Shown: positions 1 to 13,201, counted from the first letter of the stretch. The stretch is DNA of 64,000 bases from Allium sativum (GCA_030737875.1 CM060915.1:360775863-360839862); one strand, 5' to 3'. Notes: generated from the sequence alone by a model not told the origin. Numbers and translations are program-made.

Positions 1-1362
1 ACTTACATAGCAGCTCGCTTATTTTCCATTCCGAATGTTAATTTTCACTATTAGGGAAACCGCGAGTGTTGGTGACCACTTTTGGCTGTCAACAAACACG
101 ATATGATCATTATTTGTATCTTATTAGGATATGAATTGATTGTGCTGCTAACTAGATATCATCTTTGACTATATCGTCTTCTCAAAATTTGCAGTTATAG
201 TGAATCTACAATCTTAAAACAACATAGAATCCACTCTAATTCTTCACAGCCATTTCCTAATTGTGATATGCTTAATAGCACTCAAAAATAATTGCAATTT
301 GTGTAAACGACAATCATACTATCTATCAGATTTCATGGAACATACAACAAATGCTGATGTCATTGTTTTTGTAACTAGACCAGCAAACTATTTTTAGTCA
401 GGAAGGGAAAAACCATTGAGGTTGTCATGTATCGAAAAACAAATACTATTAGACTACGTGGAATCTAAACATAAGTTTGCAATTTGAGATTAGTGGACGT
501 TGAATAATTTGTAGAATTTATTATGATTTGGTAATCCCCATCCATGAGAAAAAAATAGTATGCATTTACTTTTTTGACGTTATTAATCATTCTTACCACT
601 GAAATTTGGCTCTTGGATGTCAGCCTCATTGTGCTTGAGTTATATGATTTTGTGAACATATGAAGTGGAAACTTGGCAACTTCGCACAAGTATTTTCAAT
701 ATGTCAAAGTACAGTAACTTTTGTGAATGATAATAAAAAATATATGTATACAAGTACATACACACAACATACTCACTCTTGCATATTTTTTTTCCTAATA
801 TAGAGTTAGTTTGGTATTGTAATTAGCTATTGAGAATTTTTTTCCTGATAAAGTCTGCAAGGAAATATTTGGAGGATCGTTGTTGGGTTGAAGATAATAG
901 CCTCGGTAAATTATCAATAAACAAGTAATTACATCTCGAACACTTGGTTGCAAAGTTTAAAATATTGCTATTTCTTGCTAAAAAGTAGCGGAACTAGTTA
1001 ACTTCATATGTGTATATATACACTGATATTATCCCCAAATCGTACATTCTTGTATTTTTTAATATTACATGTTGATGTTGAAGTTGATAGAAAAACAAAA
1101 CATAGGACTGCTAGCTTCAGTGATATTTTTTAAAGAATTGATTTGGTGATATACAATTGCATGTTTTGAAAACTACAGGGAAAGTAAGGGAACTAAAGTT
1201 GGCATTGTTTGATCTTCTCTAGGAGCTGCAATGAGATATTTTTGAAAAAATCGGTAAGGAAAATTTTGAATGATCATTACTGGAGTCTTGATGAATGTAT
1301 ATAGGTATTACTATATAACCTTTATAACCTCCTGTATGTAGCAGATAGGTTTCACTAACAAA
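1..1362. other. AT-rich DNA, no gene recognised
   Basis: Both strands are AT-rich and broken by stops. The longest frame (74 codons, minus, 465-689) shows no motif I know. The stretch may be the inner part of the CACTA element whose right end lies near 2800, but nothing in it proves this. Confidence 0.5.
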
Positions 1363-1692
1363 CAGGGGTGGAGGCAAACTTGGATGAGATAGGGCCAAGG
1401 CCCCACCTGAAAAAATATTTTTTACTTTACAAAAGATAAGAAAACAAACTTAGACATGAGTCATGTCGTATGTGGTTTCTTTTCTGGTCCATTGTTCATC
1501 TCATACTAGTCATTCAACTTTCTCCAGGATATCTCTTTTATTTTTGTTCTCAATATACCTACAGCAAAAAGCCCAAGTCTCCAAACCAGGGTATTGAAGA
1601 TGTATGCAGTTAGATCATAGGTACTAAAAATAATTCTTCTTTTTTTAAAAAAAAAAATCCCTACCTAAAGTAATAATCTAGCTCCGCCACTG
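1363..1692. mobile_element. Non-autonomous hAT-type element (MITE)
   Basis: A 330-bp element with no coding frame. The left end begins CAGGGGTGGAGGCAAACTTGG. The right end, read on the opposite strand, begins CAGTGGCGGAGCTAG. These are imperfect terminal inverted repeats of the CAGNGGCGGAG type common in plant hAT elements. Flanking 8-bp direct repeats CTAACAAA (1355-1362) and CCAACAAA (1693-1700) match at 7 of 8 positions; an 8-bp duplication is diagnostic of hAT. It would have to be moved by a hAT transposase encoded elsewhere. Confidence 0.75.
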
Positions 1693-1864
1693 CCAACAAA
1701 GTAGGAAATGGTGTATATGGTGATGTAGGTTCAGGTAGTTTGAACGATGGAGTGTGAAAAAAAAACAAACAAACAAAAATGTGAAACTTTAATTTTTAGC
1801 TATAAAACCATGTATATATTCCCAGGCTTGATATATTTTAGAATTCATATGTAGTCGTATCATG

Positions 1865-1896
<32 letters not shown>

Positions 1897-2480
1897 AATA
1901 TATATATATATCGGTTCAAGATCACATATACATGTAAATTATCAAGACTTGTATGTGAATCTAATTGTTGACTGTTATACTTGTGTACAGGTAACTAACA
2001 TTTCAAAAGTGAAGAATGGCTGCATCAAAGAACTATCGGTGATTAAGCCATGAACAAGACTTTAACTATTGTGTACCATAATATTTTGTTCGTACTAGTT
2101 GTGTAGAGTTGTTTGTAAATTGTTGCACTATGCTGATTTGCTTGTTTTGTCGAAACACTATTGTTGAAATGATTAAGGATATTATACTTGATTATACGAT
2201 AAACTTGTTTTTTTTTTTAATTATTTGAATATGATGGTTGTCGATGTTGGTTTCAAAATGATTATTATGTGATTGATTATTTGTTTTAATATGGCTATTA
2301 TATATAAGTGATTGTTGGAAATGATACAAACCATTAACAGTAAATAGTTGCGATTAAAGTATGTTGTGCATTAATCAATAAGTTTTAGTAATGTATCAAT
2401 CAATTAATAGGAGAAAATGCAATATATACGTATATGTATATGTATATGTACGTATTTATGTGTGTATATATATATATATA
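1693..2480. other. AT-rich DNA, no gene recognised
   Basis: Apart from the two AT microsatellites I see no coding frame or motif. It may be internal CACTA sequence, given the CACTA terminus at 2800. Confidence 0.4.
1866..1912. repeat. (AT)n microsatellite
   Basis: Uninterrupted alternating AT apart from one AAA break. A second impure TA/TG tract lies at about 2426-2482. Confidence 0.9.
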
Positions 2481-2489
2481 TAATATTAT

Positions 2490-2800
2490 AGCTAAAGTAA
2501 AACGCAACAAAAATTATAGTAGGAAAGATAAAATGTTGTGATTATAGTAGCATAGAAAAATGTTGCATTAAATAAAAAACAAGGGTGCAAATGCCACTTT
2601 GGTTACATTTTAAGATGCTGCCCAAAAAAAACCTTTTGTAGGGTTTCAGAAATGCTACAATATGTTCATTTTTAGTAGTTTTTTTATAATATAACTAAAA
2701 CTTTCAAACTTTAATTGCATGTCATGTCGCAGTGTTTTCTGAAATGCTACTATAAGAATTAATAGCATTTTTTCATTGGTACAAAAGACCTTTTGTAGTG
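2490..2800. mobile_element. CACTA transposon right terminus (orphan end)
   Basis: The sequence ends CTTTTGTAGTG at 2800, which on the minus strand reads CACTACAAAAGGTC, the CACTA signature. A second overlapping CACTA lies 5 bp further on (to 2805), so the exact end is uncertain. The preceding 300 bp carries short recurrent motifs (GTTGC, ATGCTAC, CCTTTTGTAGGG) like the subterminal repeats bound by CACTA TnpA proteins. No left terminus is visible, so the element either starts before the window or is truncated. Confidence 0.5.
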
Positions 2801-2805
2801 TAGTG

Positions 2806-3121
2806 TAAGGCACCATAGGTCGTCATATCCTACTGCGTTTCGCTCACCTGAAGGCACTGCATCACTGTTATAATACTGAACCGATTAACAGTCATAGGAT
2901 ATTATGTTATCGAACTTACATATAAATAAGTTATATCAAAACATACTATATTCTTTTCTCAAAAAATATTACAACTAAACAAAGCATTGTGTGACAATTA
3001 GAAAATTAGAACGATGAACGAATTAAGTTCTACCAACTAAAATAAAAAATAGAAATTACTGCATGGTACGAATATATGCCACTTACTATAGGGTTTCAGT
3101 CATAATTAAGAAGTAGTGTCC
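2806..3121. other. Unassigned spacer
   Basis: About 315 bp of AT-rich sequence between the CACTA end and a candidate MITE. No gene or repeat is recognised. Confidence 0.5.
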
Positions 3122-3124
3122 TTA

Positions 3125-3408
3125 GCGTTCGATTTGATGGAGTTGGGGGCAGGGCATATAAAAATCCATGGTTTGGGCAGACTGATTTGATGGGGGTAGA
3201 ACGATTTGAGGAAGGAGGAGAGAATTTTTATGGAAAGTGAATTTTATTTGGGAGAAAACAAGGGATGCATATTCACTAATTCCCATGGGGAGTATCCATT
3301 TTATGTGGCAAGAAAATATAACAAGCATTAGGACTAGGTAAGCACACGGGATAATGCATATTTTCCATTGTGTCCCCTCCACTTCCTTCTAATTCCAATT
3401 AAACCAGC
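3125..3408. mobile_element. Candidate Tourist-like MITE
   Basis: A roughly 285-bp stretch whose ends form degenerate inverted repeats: the left GATTTGATGGAGTTG resembles the reverse complement of the right end, GGTTTAATTGGAATTAG, with one gap. The left flank is TTA, as in Harbinger-type targets, but the right flank is TTC, so the duplication is imperfect. GATTTGATGG recurs inside the left half. The inference is weak; an unrelated repeat is possible. Confidence 0.3.
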
Positions 3409-3459
3409 TTCTCAAACTCTTATATGTGTTGGAACTTAAATAAAGAAATAATTTTTTAT

Positions 3460-3581
3460 TTTTATTTTTGGTAACCCTTTTTTGGTCTGCCAAGGGCTAT
3501 AACTGTTGGTACATGCCAACCGAAATAAGTGTTGACAAGCAGAAAATATAAGTGTTGGGATATAATTGTTTTGGTGTAGTG
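3460..3581. mobile_element. CACTA-type terminus (second orphan end)
   Basis: On the minus strand from 3581 the sequence reads CACTACACCAAAACAATT, followed by spaced CAACACTTAT and CAACAGTTAT motifs, the usual layout of a CACTA end with subterminal repeats. No partner end is found to the left. It differs from the CACTACAAAAGG end at 2800, so it belongs to another family. Confidence 0.45.
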
Positions 3582-4919
3582 GTTTTATGTTTCCGGACTA
3601 GTTAGACAACACTTTCATAATCAAGGCACGCCAATCAGTCACAAAGTAAAGGATATGATTTCGAAGTAGTTTGTTCGATCGGGGTAGCCAACTCACTTGG
3701 TCATGGCATAACTCCTGTTTTAGTCATTTAAATTATTACTTGAAGTTCAAGGCTATTCATTATCATTCTCTTTCCTTATTTCAGTATCATTAGCAAATCC
3801 ATCCTACTTCATTTTGGATTACTCACCTTGTACACCGTTGTTAAACTGGCTTCGGTATTGACAAAGAGTATGTTAATATCGACTCCGGTATCTTTAGCAA
3901 CCAATCACTTATTTCACGCCTTGGTCATTTTGTAAAACATACTTGAATTTTTTTTAAGTTTAAATCAATTCTAAAACGTTACTTTAAAATTTATTTTATT
4001 TTAAAGTCATTTATCTTAAACAATTAAATTCATTACTTAGTCAAATTATTCAATTTCAAAAGATGTCTTTGAAAATCAATTAAACAATAAAATTTAATAA
4101 ACCTTAAACTTATAACTCTATCTTTTATTTATCAAAGTTAATAAAATAAATATTTATATTAAACTATTTTTTTAAATAAATTTTCAAATTTGTTCAAATT
4201 AAATTATTATTTTTTAGGAGAAAAAACATATATAAACAAAAAAGGAGAAAAATGCCCTTCTCCAATGGCTCACAAAAGATCAGCAAAGGTGTGCGGAGAC
4301 CACCTGTCGTGCCGGCCAGATAAAAGTGAGCAATAAACAAAAGCGGAGAAGCAAAATATAGAACATCACACTAAACAACTAATACAAACGAAAATCGGAA
4401 TGCACCAAATAAACAAACAGTCCCCAAAAAAACAAGGATGAATCCACGAAATCAGTAAAATAACAGAGGCCCAACCCGAAGCCGACTGAAGTGATGAGGG
4501 AAACTCCTTACAAGGCTGTTTCTAGAAGGTCACTCACTATAGTCGCCCACAGATATCAGGCATAAACACCTAAATAGCCAAGCCCAGACGTCGGACCAAT
4601 ATCACCTCCTAGTTTATGACAACTCTAAATCCATCCCATTGAACGACACCTCCAATCCAAGTCGACAACCTTAAAAAACAACCCACACCCTCTCTAATTA
4701 AATTAATTATTAAGTATTTATATTTATTTTGTTTTGTTTTATTTAAATTAACTGCAGAACTAAAGAATAACTTAAATCAAAGTCAAATTTTAATTTTATT
4801 TAAAAATCTTTATATTAAACTAAAAGACTTAAAACTTAGAATTTTATAATTAAATATTCTATACCTTCTTTAAAAAATATATCTTTAAAATAATTCTTTA
4901 AAAAACAAATTTATTTATC
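3582..4919. other. AT-rich spacer with a GC-richer island at about 4231-4690
   Basis: No gene is recognised. Most of it is very AT-rich, except 4231-4690, which has more even composition. Read on the minus strand, that island is rich in G and T with long T runs. This is compatible with a fragment of a LINE 3' untranslated region, but no reverse-transcriptase frame supports it. Confidence 0.35.
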
Positions 4920-5155
4920 AAAACATTTCAAATTGACCATCGGTTTCCATATATAGTGTATTTTATCATATGGCCAAGTGATCAGGGTATGTATTATTCC
5001 AACCAAAAATATTTATTTCTCTCGGTATATATCATCTCAACCCTATCTAAAGTCAATGATTTCCATCGTTACTCTTCTCATAAACATTTATTGGATTCCC
5101 TTGACCTACCTCCTCATGATTTAGAATTCGGTGTGCATGAGGTCAATGTCTAACA
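4920..5155 (-). repeat. 3' LTR fragment of the Reina-like element
   Basis: On the minus strand an LTR-like start TGTTAGACATTGACC follows directly after a purine tract. The other LTR edge could not be placed in the AT-rich sequence to the left, so only the start at 5155 is well supported. No second LTR copy is seen in the window. Confidence 0.5.
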
Positions 5156-5168
5156 CTCTCCTCCCCTT
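5156..5168 (-). other. Polypurine tract of the Reina-like element
   Basis: The minus strand reads AAGGGGAGGAGAG, abutting the TGTTAG LTR start. It lies just after the chromodomain remnant, as expected for plus-strand priming in this clade. Confidence 0.65.
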
Positions 5169-5373
5169 CAAAATTTAACTTTATCTCAAGGTCAAAAGTC
5201 GAAAATCGCTTCACCGAAACCCAATAGTCTTCTCATGTTGCTTCATCTTGGTTTCTCTGCTTCCACTTAACAAACACTTGAATCACTGCTTTGTTATTCG
5301 TTGGGGTGATCCTTCTATCAAGTATAATTTCTAGCTCGTCCACTATTTCTTCCAGGAAAGAAGGGCTGCTTTG
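5169..5373 (-). pseudogene. Chromodomain remnant (Reina-like pol C-terminus)
   Basis: Translation of the minus strand in the frame that continues the integrase gives fragments VFVKWKQRNQDEAT and EDYWVSVKRFSTFDLE, matching the VKWK...EATWED...F...LE pattern of group I chromodomains. In living relatives this module is thought to guide integration by binding histone marks. The tryptophan of ATWED is replaced by a stop (TGA, 5233-5235). The spacer after the GPY/F module (about 5300-5373) is scrambled. Position next to the PPT fits the clade. Confidence 0.65.
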
Positions 5374-6047
5374 CTAGACGATTGTACTATGTCCTAGCTT
5401 CTTCTTTAATTGTGATATGTGGAAAACTAGATGTATCCTAGCATCAAAAGGCAGCTCCAACTCATATGCCACCTCCCCAATTTTTCTAATGATCTTATAA
5501 GGCCTATAATATCTTGGACATAATTTAGTAGTCCTCATATTACTCATAGTAATTTGTCGATTGGGTTGTAATTTGAGATATACCCAGTCACCAGCTTGAA
5601 ATTGCCCATCTGTTGTTTTAGGATCTGCATACTTCTTCATTCTTTCCTATGTCAATTTCAGGCGATCTTTGAGTAGTTGCAACACAACATACCTAGAATA
5701 TAATTCCTGCTTGACCTGTGGTGTTCTCGTCGTACCAGATACATAAGATAGCAAGGTTGGTGGTGGTGCACCGTACACGTTCATGAAGGAGTCATATTGA
5801 TAAAGATTTGCTAACTAGTGTTATATGAATATTCGGCCACCGTGTGCCATTTCAACCATTCATGGGGTTTGTGGCATACCAAGCAACAAAGATGCCCCTC
5901 TAAAATTTTGTTGATGGCCTCCGTTTTCCCATAGGATTGTGGATGATATATTGAGCTCATTTTCAATGTGCACCTTTGAAGTTTCATCAACTCATGCTGG
6001 AATATGCTAGTGAAAATAGTGTCCCGACCACTTACTATACTTCTAGG
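5374..6047 (-). pseudogene. Integrase C-terminal half, broken (Reina-like)
   Basis: Two frames cover this part. 5811-6047 holds the second half of the catalytic core: SGRDTIFT, then YHPQ, then GKTEAINKILE with the catalytic Glu, then AEYSYNTS. 5374-5640 holds the C-terminal module: MKKYAD, GDWVYLKLQP, and the GPY/F-like RYYRPYKIIRKIGEVAYELELP with HISQLKK. The normally invariant SDRD Asp is Gly (codon 6027-6029), so the core is catalytically dead. Stops and frame changes lie between about 5641 and 5810. The gene is cut at 6047 by LARD A and resumes at 20005. Confidence 0.8.
6043..6047. repeat. Target-site duplication of LARD A, left copy
   Basis: CTAGG here pairs with CTTGG at 20005-20009 (4 of 5 positions). 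Removing one copy rejoins the integrase frame, which confirms the insertion point. Confidence 0.75.
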
Positions 6048-9000
6048 TGTAAGGACCCAGAACTTCCCCGGTCTCCGAGGAGAAGAGGAAGAATGGATTG
6101 CCTTGAGGACAAGACGATTTAGAACACAAACAGAAGAACATATCATTGCTTATTACAACAATTTCATCAGAATACAAGAATATACAGAGTATGAATAAAT
6201 ATTACACATTTATTAAATATCAGAGATTTACAAGGTACAATGCAGCGGAAAATAATACAAAACGCAACTGAAAAGAACATACGGATACAGAGCTTTCCGA
6301 ATATCATTCCAGCTGTAAACCATGATCCTAGGAATATAAATTTGTAAAACCAAAACTACTAGCTGCCCATGTGGAAAATAGGGGCACCCAGAGTTTAGGT
6401 TAAAACAATAAACTCCAGGTCAATCATGTGACTGGTGTGAGAACTAAAATAGTTATTAATTTGATTTTAAAGTTAGTTAAATCAAGGGACCACGCCGTAT
6501 AACACGGAACGGGTTTACCCCCAAGAATACCAGTGCATAAAACAAACAACACAATGCTAAATAAATAACAATGAAGCTATTATAAGACTTAGGTCCCATC
6601 ACACAATGCAACGCAAGCCAGAGGATAGAGTTTTTACCTTATAATAGCCCAAAATACTTGGTATGTGAAATTTCATCTTTTATTATTACTATATGTGTAT
6701 AGTGTCAAAACAATTTCAATCATAAGTATCAATCATAGACGGCATAAGTGCCCCATACCACTTTGTCGCCATACTAGGCTCTACAATCAAAACTGCAAAG
6801 TCATGTATTGGAAGTCGGATTTCCATCATGAACCAAGGCAAGGCGTAATCCTACCGTTTCGAGACAATCTAGCCCATGTCTAAGGACTCATCCGCAACTG
6901 TACTTAGGCAACATGCAGGGATGGTCCACACTAAGTGCAATAGTGAATTAATAATTCCTGAGCACGCGTTTCCCCACCCTATGGGGCGTAAATGAGCCAA
7001 ATGACTCCATTGGCTCCCGCAGTACTTGATCAATCCGGGGCGCCCGCTATCCATCAAGTAATAAGCAAAAAAATCCACATGATTAAAATGTTAGGGCTTG
7101 TAAAACGCTGACACCACTCCTATCTAGAAGGAAACGCAATGCCCTCCCCGCCGTCCTCTCCCATTACTGGTTCATACCGGGGTGTGAGGCTCGCGAATTA
7201 ATGCTACACAAAGCTATGCTATATTAAAGTCGTGCTTTGATCATCAACCACAAGACTTTGCTTTTCAACAGAAGCCTTGATCATTTGCATCTCAGCATGC
7301 CACACAGGAAATTCACGCCATGTGACTGATGTCTATCGATATATAACCTCTGAGCTCGTACGCCCCAGAGAAGGGCGTTAAGCAAGAGAATAAATTCTCC
7401 GCCGCCAAACAGATATACATTTAATAGAAATCAATTAACACAGAAGAAAATCCAATGTCAGACACACAGTCCATTTACAAGTTTGTTCTGGGTCTGAACG
7501 AAACCGGAGGCACCTTATTCCTCGTCCCGTATGTCCAATACAGGAGAGAGGCCCTTGCATATCCGTCGATCTCCAAGTACGTCTGGACGATCACCACTTG
7601 TTACCTCGTCTTGGGTGTACAACCCAATCAAGACATCAGTAATCATCCAAATGATGTGAAGACCTCAGGTCTTCGACCACCATCTTCATCCTCGACATAT
7701 CGTCGAATCAGTTATTCAGAATGGGATAAACCTGGTCTTTCTGAATAACTCGCGTATATAATAAACAAGTGCAATAAAAACACAACATACACCTCATTCC
7801 AATCCAGAATATTCCTTTATTCAAATATTCTTATACTTTGGGAAAGGTTCCCATTAATTTTATCAAAGATAAATTCTTTAAATTTATTCTTTAATCTTCT
7901 TTTGGATTCAATCCATACCAAAATATGGTTTATCCAAACTAGTCGGGATTAGCGAACCTTACTAGATTAATCATTTATTTTAGTTTCCCAATCCCAACCT
8001 ATTCATTCCATGAAGTAAAACTGGTAATATTTCATATCTAACACCACAGTGTTATCGGTAAAATTTATTAACATTTTACGTTCAAATCTAATTAAAGATT
8101 TAACTATCGCGTGGAGTGAAACTGGTGGTACTCCATTCCCGATCATTTTTCGAATTTGATAATTTTAGTTATCAGATTCACCTTTCAATCTATTTGAAGA
8201 TTCATTAAGACTCTATTTCAGTTTTAATTTCCAAAAATAATTGCTTAATGATTATTCAAAGTTAAGAAATAAATCTTATCTTTAACTGGGTTAAAGAAAT
8301 AATGTCATTTAAAACACAACTCACGATACACATTCCATTAACAATGGAATCTTCACGGAAAACAGATCAATATATATAATTGATATGAACTTCCATATCC
8401 AACCGATACTATAAATGGAATAACGGCAAAGCCTCTTAATTTCCATATATAGTAACGGTCTTCCTCCACAGAAGTCCACTTCGATTATTACCAAATCGAA
8501 TTCCATTCCATTCCAATTTATTTTATTAAATTGGAAAACTTCATTTTGGAAAATCTCCTTTAAATCTTAACAAAATATTTATAAATTCCAAATCACATTT
8601 CACTGTAAATCGGGTTAAAGAACGAATGTCGTTAAAACACAGTTCACGATAAACCCAATTCACATTCCATTTTATTCCAATTATTAGATATAATTGGAAA
8701 CTCTAACAATCTTAATTAAAAGATTTATTCTCTTCAATGGGGTTCAATAACAGTGTTACTGAAGACACCGTTCACGACAAACCCAAAATCCCATTTGAAA
8801 ATAAATACAAGGCTCTGAATAGAAAATATATCGGCTTATATTCAATGTCAAATACTAAAATCAACAAATATCGTATTGGAATAACGATATATATCTTCCA
8901 AATTCCTCCACAATATCCATATAATCACGAAATCCAACATTGAAATATTCCGAAGACAATTTCGATTCAAATCCATTTCCAATTTATATATTGGAAATCC

Positions 9001-12000
9001 TGGTTATTTTTAAAACCATTTCAAATCTTTATTTATTTAAAAATATTGGACTATAATTCTAGTTCATAAATAGTTCATTCCGATAAAAATATATTTTTAT
9101 CTTTTCAAATATGGGATTTTTCATCCCAATTCTTTCCAAATCATTTATTATGATTTTACACAAATTATTGATATTTTTAATAATTTTATCAAGGCCCGTA
9201 CAGTCGATTTCCATAAGCGGCCATCGAACTGCATTTACAACGACCTTTTCCAAATTTGATTTGGACATAATTCCAAATCCATCCATTCGTTAGAAATCTC
9301 TTTTCGATACGAACCCAACGGTTCCGGTTTTAGGAGAATCCGATGGTCGGATCTCCCGTAATGTCCATTCGAAGTCAATGGTCGGAATTCGCGAACTGCC
9401 GCAGTGTGGCAAGTTCTATTCAGGCCATTATATTATATATACATATATAATATACATTTCATCGATTTCCATTTAAAATGTATTTTATAAATCGTTTTAA
9501 ATTCGTTTTCAAAACGATTTCAACTACATATTCAATTTCAAATCAAAATTGAATATTCTATATCATTGATATATAAATAATAGTATTTTCAAAACATTAG
9601 ATTTTGAAATCAATTCCTTTTCGATATTCATTATAAAAATGAATAAAATCGATATAAATATCATTCACGTCAAAATGGTGTTATTCTAATTAACACGACT
9701 TCATATATCTAAATATTTTCGTGTTCATCCCAAATCGGACATCAAAATCAGATATTGATCTTTTACTGAATATTATTTCAAAATATTCATTATTTTAAAA
9801 TATTCATTATTTTAAAATATTTATTCTTTCTGAACTGGAATCAGACACAGTCAATTACCATATTTTATTTATATGGATTTAATACACTCATGTATACAAC
9901 AACAATCAAACATAGTTAAGCATCATCCAAAGTGCATTCTACACTTCATAAGCATCAAATATAAATATTTAACGCTTACATGGCTTGTCAATCAATCGAT
10001 CGACATACAACTAAATATTGGAATTAGTGTATGTCCAATTTCATCCTAATACCCGTGTGGGGTTTCAGTCAACAAATAATGAATTTTATTTGTGCAGTTG
10101 AGCGATGTGTAAAATTTATCGTCCCAATCTATATCAGTCAAATGGGTGTTCATAAACAAATTGTTCGATTTGTAAATGAATATTTATTTGATTCATGTAC
10201 ACGTTAAAAATTACATTTTTAACGATAATTTATTCAACTCATTTACACAATAAAAATGATATTTTTATTGTTCTAACATATTTTAGAAAATTTTGGCGGC
10301 ATAACGGCGCGATATCATAATTGGGTAATGTCTAGTATTACCCCTCTCCTGATATTGGCTCGCGCCATACACACATAACAATTCTAATCAATTCATTTCA
10401 CACAAACAAACAAATTCAACCAAATAATCTAATCAACCAAATCAAACAAGTCGTCCATGGTCTGTGGATGACGGCGAACAATTCATATATGCAATTATTA
10501 AAATAAATAACTGTATAAGAAAATTTGATGAGGAGTTCTCACCTTGGGTTTCCACTCCGCCATTCTTAGTTTTCTGAACGGTCTGGATTTCGTTCTGCTT
10601 TCAATCAGTTCCATCGCACTCTTTTTTACGCTGTTCACAGTAAAAATCACATTTTTATTATGATGTTTATATATTTGAAAATCGCATTAGTATATCGCTA
10701 TCTTCATAATTAAAATCGTATTTTTATTTTGATCTTCCCATAATAAAAATCATATTTTTATTTAACTAAAAATATTATTTACATACGATAAAAATCATAT
10801 TTTCACCTTTCTAAAAATAATTCCATGTCATATGTTAGTTAAAAATCATATTTTTACTTCGCTATAATATATATATGAAAATCATATATATTTTTCTTCA
10901 CTATATGATAAAAATTATATTTTTAATCTGGTAGAGAAAAAATAAAAATCATACTTTTATAAGGTTATCTATATAATAAAAATCGTATTTTATAATTTTA
11001 AAACCACGCTATTTATATATTTAAAACAAATCTATTTATGTTTTTAAAACAACATTTTTAAAGCAAAGATATTTATATTTTGTAAAAATCCTATTTTTTA
11101 AATTCAAACCATAATATATAATTAAATAAACTAAATTAACAATGTTTATATATATAAAAGCGTTACTATTTGTTTTTATTTCTTCCCATCGTTCTGTTCT
11201 TCACGATACAGGAAACCCTCTCGCTCAAAACCCAAACCTCGACGCCGCCTGTGCCTGGAGCCACTGGAATCGGATCGGGACCTGTCACGCATCGCGCCTA
11301 CGAGTGGCGCACCCCCACCGCCGCTGACAGCTAACTCGAACCCCCCTGTCGCGCGTAGTCCAAACTCGAACGAGTTGACTTTGAACCCAAATATCTCCAA
11401 AATTACTCAACGATAATACTTCTTTCCGGTATAGATTTAAAGAGGATGATAATCTTTTCGAAATTGCCTCAAAAACCCCATGATTTCATTGAGCGGATCG
11501 AATGTCATGGAGGAAAGATATTCGGAGCAGTTTCCGCCCTTGGAGATGATGAAGACGACGGTTTTTTTTGGGGTTTGACTATAGATGGAGGGTTTGACCA
11601 ATTTTTTTGAAGATATTTAAATTTAAATAATAATATTTAATTTATGAACTCCTTTCTAATGCTACGAACTTCAAACGAAACTCAACGACAGTTGCCCCTA
11701 GCCAAATACCCCTATCCCAAACACAATGGGATATGTTTCGTAAGCCAATTCGGTTGTTACGATCAGTTACCGCTAAATTTAAAATATAAATCATTATATT
11801 TTAAATTCAAACGCACATTTTAATTTGCTAGGGCCACATACAGACTCTAAAAATTCCAAAAAAATTATTTCTAGCTTCGTATTGATGATACGGTCCTAAC
11901 AAAACTAATTTTGTCAAATTTGAAGACCGTTTGAAAAATGGCCATTTTCTGGTCGATCTAAATTGATTGAAACTGTCAAAACCCATTTTAATTCGCCACG

Positions 12001-12516
12001 CACACATATTGATTTCAAAAATTATGGAAATTTGAATCTAGCAATAATTTGACATCCTGGATCCAACAAAAGTGGTTTAGTCAAAAACGGAGGTCGTTTG
12101 CAAAATGGCTATTTTTAAGGGCTATATTACCATAGCAACTATTTTGAATTTTCAACTGGACATAACTTTTTATTCCCGCTATGAAATTTCAATTTTTCAG
12201 ATTCGTTGGAAAGATATTTTCAAATAGATTCTAATATTTTTGGTTTCGCTGAAATCCGGTTTATTTTGAATCTTGTACATTCATTTGAAATTTGAAATCG
12301 AATTTTCAAACTACCGCGCCATTTTCAATTCCTTTTTATAATTAAAATAAATATTTATATTCTTACGTCGACTCAAATAATTATATACGTTCTAATTCTA
12401 TTCAAAATAAATTTCTCATCACTATTATTTAAAATAAATTATTTTAAATATTCAAAATTCATTAAAATTGCCAAAATAAAAATTTTAAATTGGTTCAGAT
12501 TTTCCGGGTTGTTACA
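6048..12516 (-). repeat. LARD A 3' LTR (6469 bp)
   Basis: Starts TGTAAGG and ends TTACA, with short inverted ends. Inside are repeated TTCACGATAAACCC-type blocks (about 8290-8800), an array of degenerate TAAAAATCATATTTTTA palindromes (10640-11000) and a GC-rich island (11176-11360). The few 60-110 codon frames are not conserved in the other LTRs apart from those in the GC-rich island, and show no known domain. Confidence 0.88.
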
Positions 12517-12534
12517 ATCTCCCCTACTTAAAAT
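12517..12534 (-). other. Polypurine tract of LARD A
   Basis: The minus strand reads ATTTTAAGTAGGGGAGAT and abuts the LTR start TGTAACAACCC. It corresponds to AAGTGGGGGAGAT in LARD B. Confidence 0.75.
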
Positions 12535-12552
12535 CTTTTCATCCCCGAAAAG
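12535..12552 (-). other. Hairpin with GGGA tetraloop before the PPT (LARD A)
   Basis: The minus strand reads CTTTTCG-GGGA-TGAAAAG, a 7-bp stem closed by a G-U pair around a GNRA-type loop. The same hairpin occurs in LARD B (30049-30066) and, with two swapped base pairs, in the Tekay-like element (55784-55801). The role is unknown. The position suggests a part in reverse transcription, RNA packaging or 3'-end function. Confidence 0.5.
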
Positions 12553-13201
12553 GAACGGAGCTAAAAGTTGTTTAACTAACCAACTCAACTTTCATTATTT
12601 TAATTATGGCTTAAGTTCTTCAACTTTTCAGTTTCTAATAACTTTTCAAATTTTTCAAAAAATTGGCTAACACCCTAAATTTTTGAAAAGTGTCGCCATA
12701 ACCTCCTTTGTACGGGAGCACCGGGAAAATCACCAAACCGCCACACAACCCCTCTCATCCCAAAAAGAAAAAGAAAAAGCCAAGCAGTTGGCCAATCGGC
12801 TCATAAAATCATCCAAACCCAACAAATTTGTAAACATGTACCTATTTGTCGGGCATACAATTTTATTCCTCTTCTCTTGCCTCCTTGCTATGACTTGTTC
12901 AATGTATATACATGTATGTGCATGCAATTTCAACCAAATTTCAATTCAGTTCAATATTCGATACAATTTGGTTATATGTACCATTATTTCACATAATGGT
13001 TTTATTAGATAACAAATAATCATACAACACAACCATCAATCAATTAGTGAATTAATGTTTCAAATTCATAATTTTGACATATATACAGAAAATCATGTTT
13101 TGATGCCAATTCATAACAATAAACCCTATCTATGTTTTTGTTCTTACACCAGTCTATTGAAAATATATAGATATCCCACTTTCGAAACTCGAAAATGAAT
13201 A

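Noticed and set aside
4231..4690. LINE 3' end
   Set aside because: Base composition is suggestive, but there is no poly-A end, target duplication or coding part, so it was kept only as a remark.
7455..7748. 97-codon plus frames repeated at 14948-15241
   Set aside because: Antisense to the inferred transcription of LARD A, present only because LTRs are duplicated, and broken in B and the solo LTR.
11176..11400. 74-codon minus frame shared by both LARD A LTRs (MEIFGFKV...)
   Set aside because: The two copies derive from one LTR, so sharing is no evidence of coding. There is no counterpart in LARD B or the solo LTR, and no domain.
12683..13012. 109-codon frame in the LARD A interior as a possible gene
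   Set aside because: On the strand opposite to transcription and disrupted in the homologous LARD B interior.
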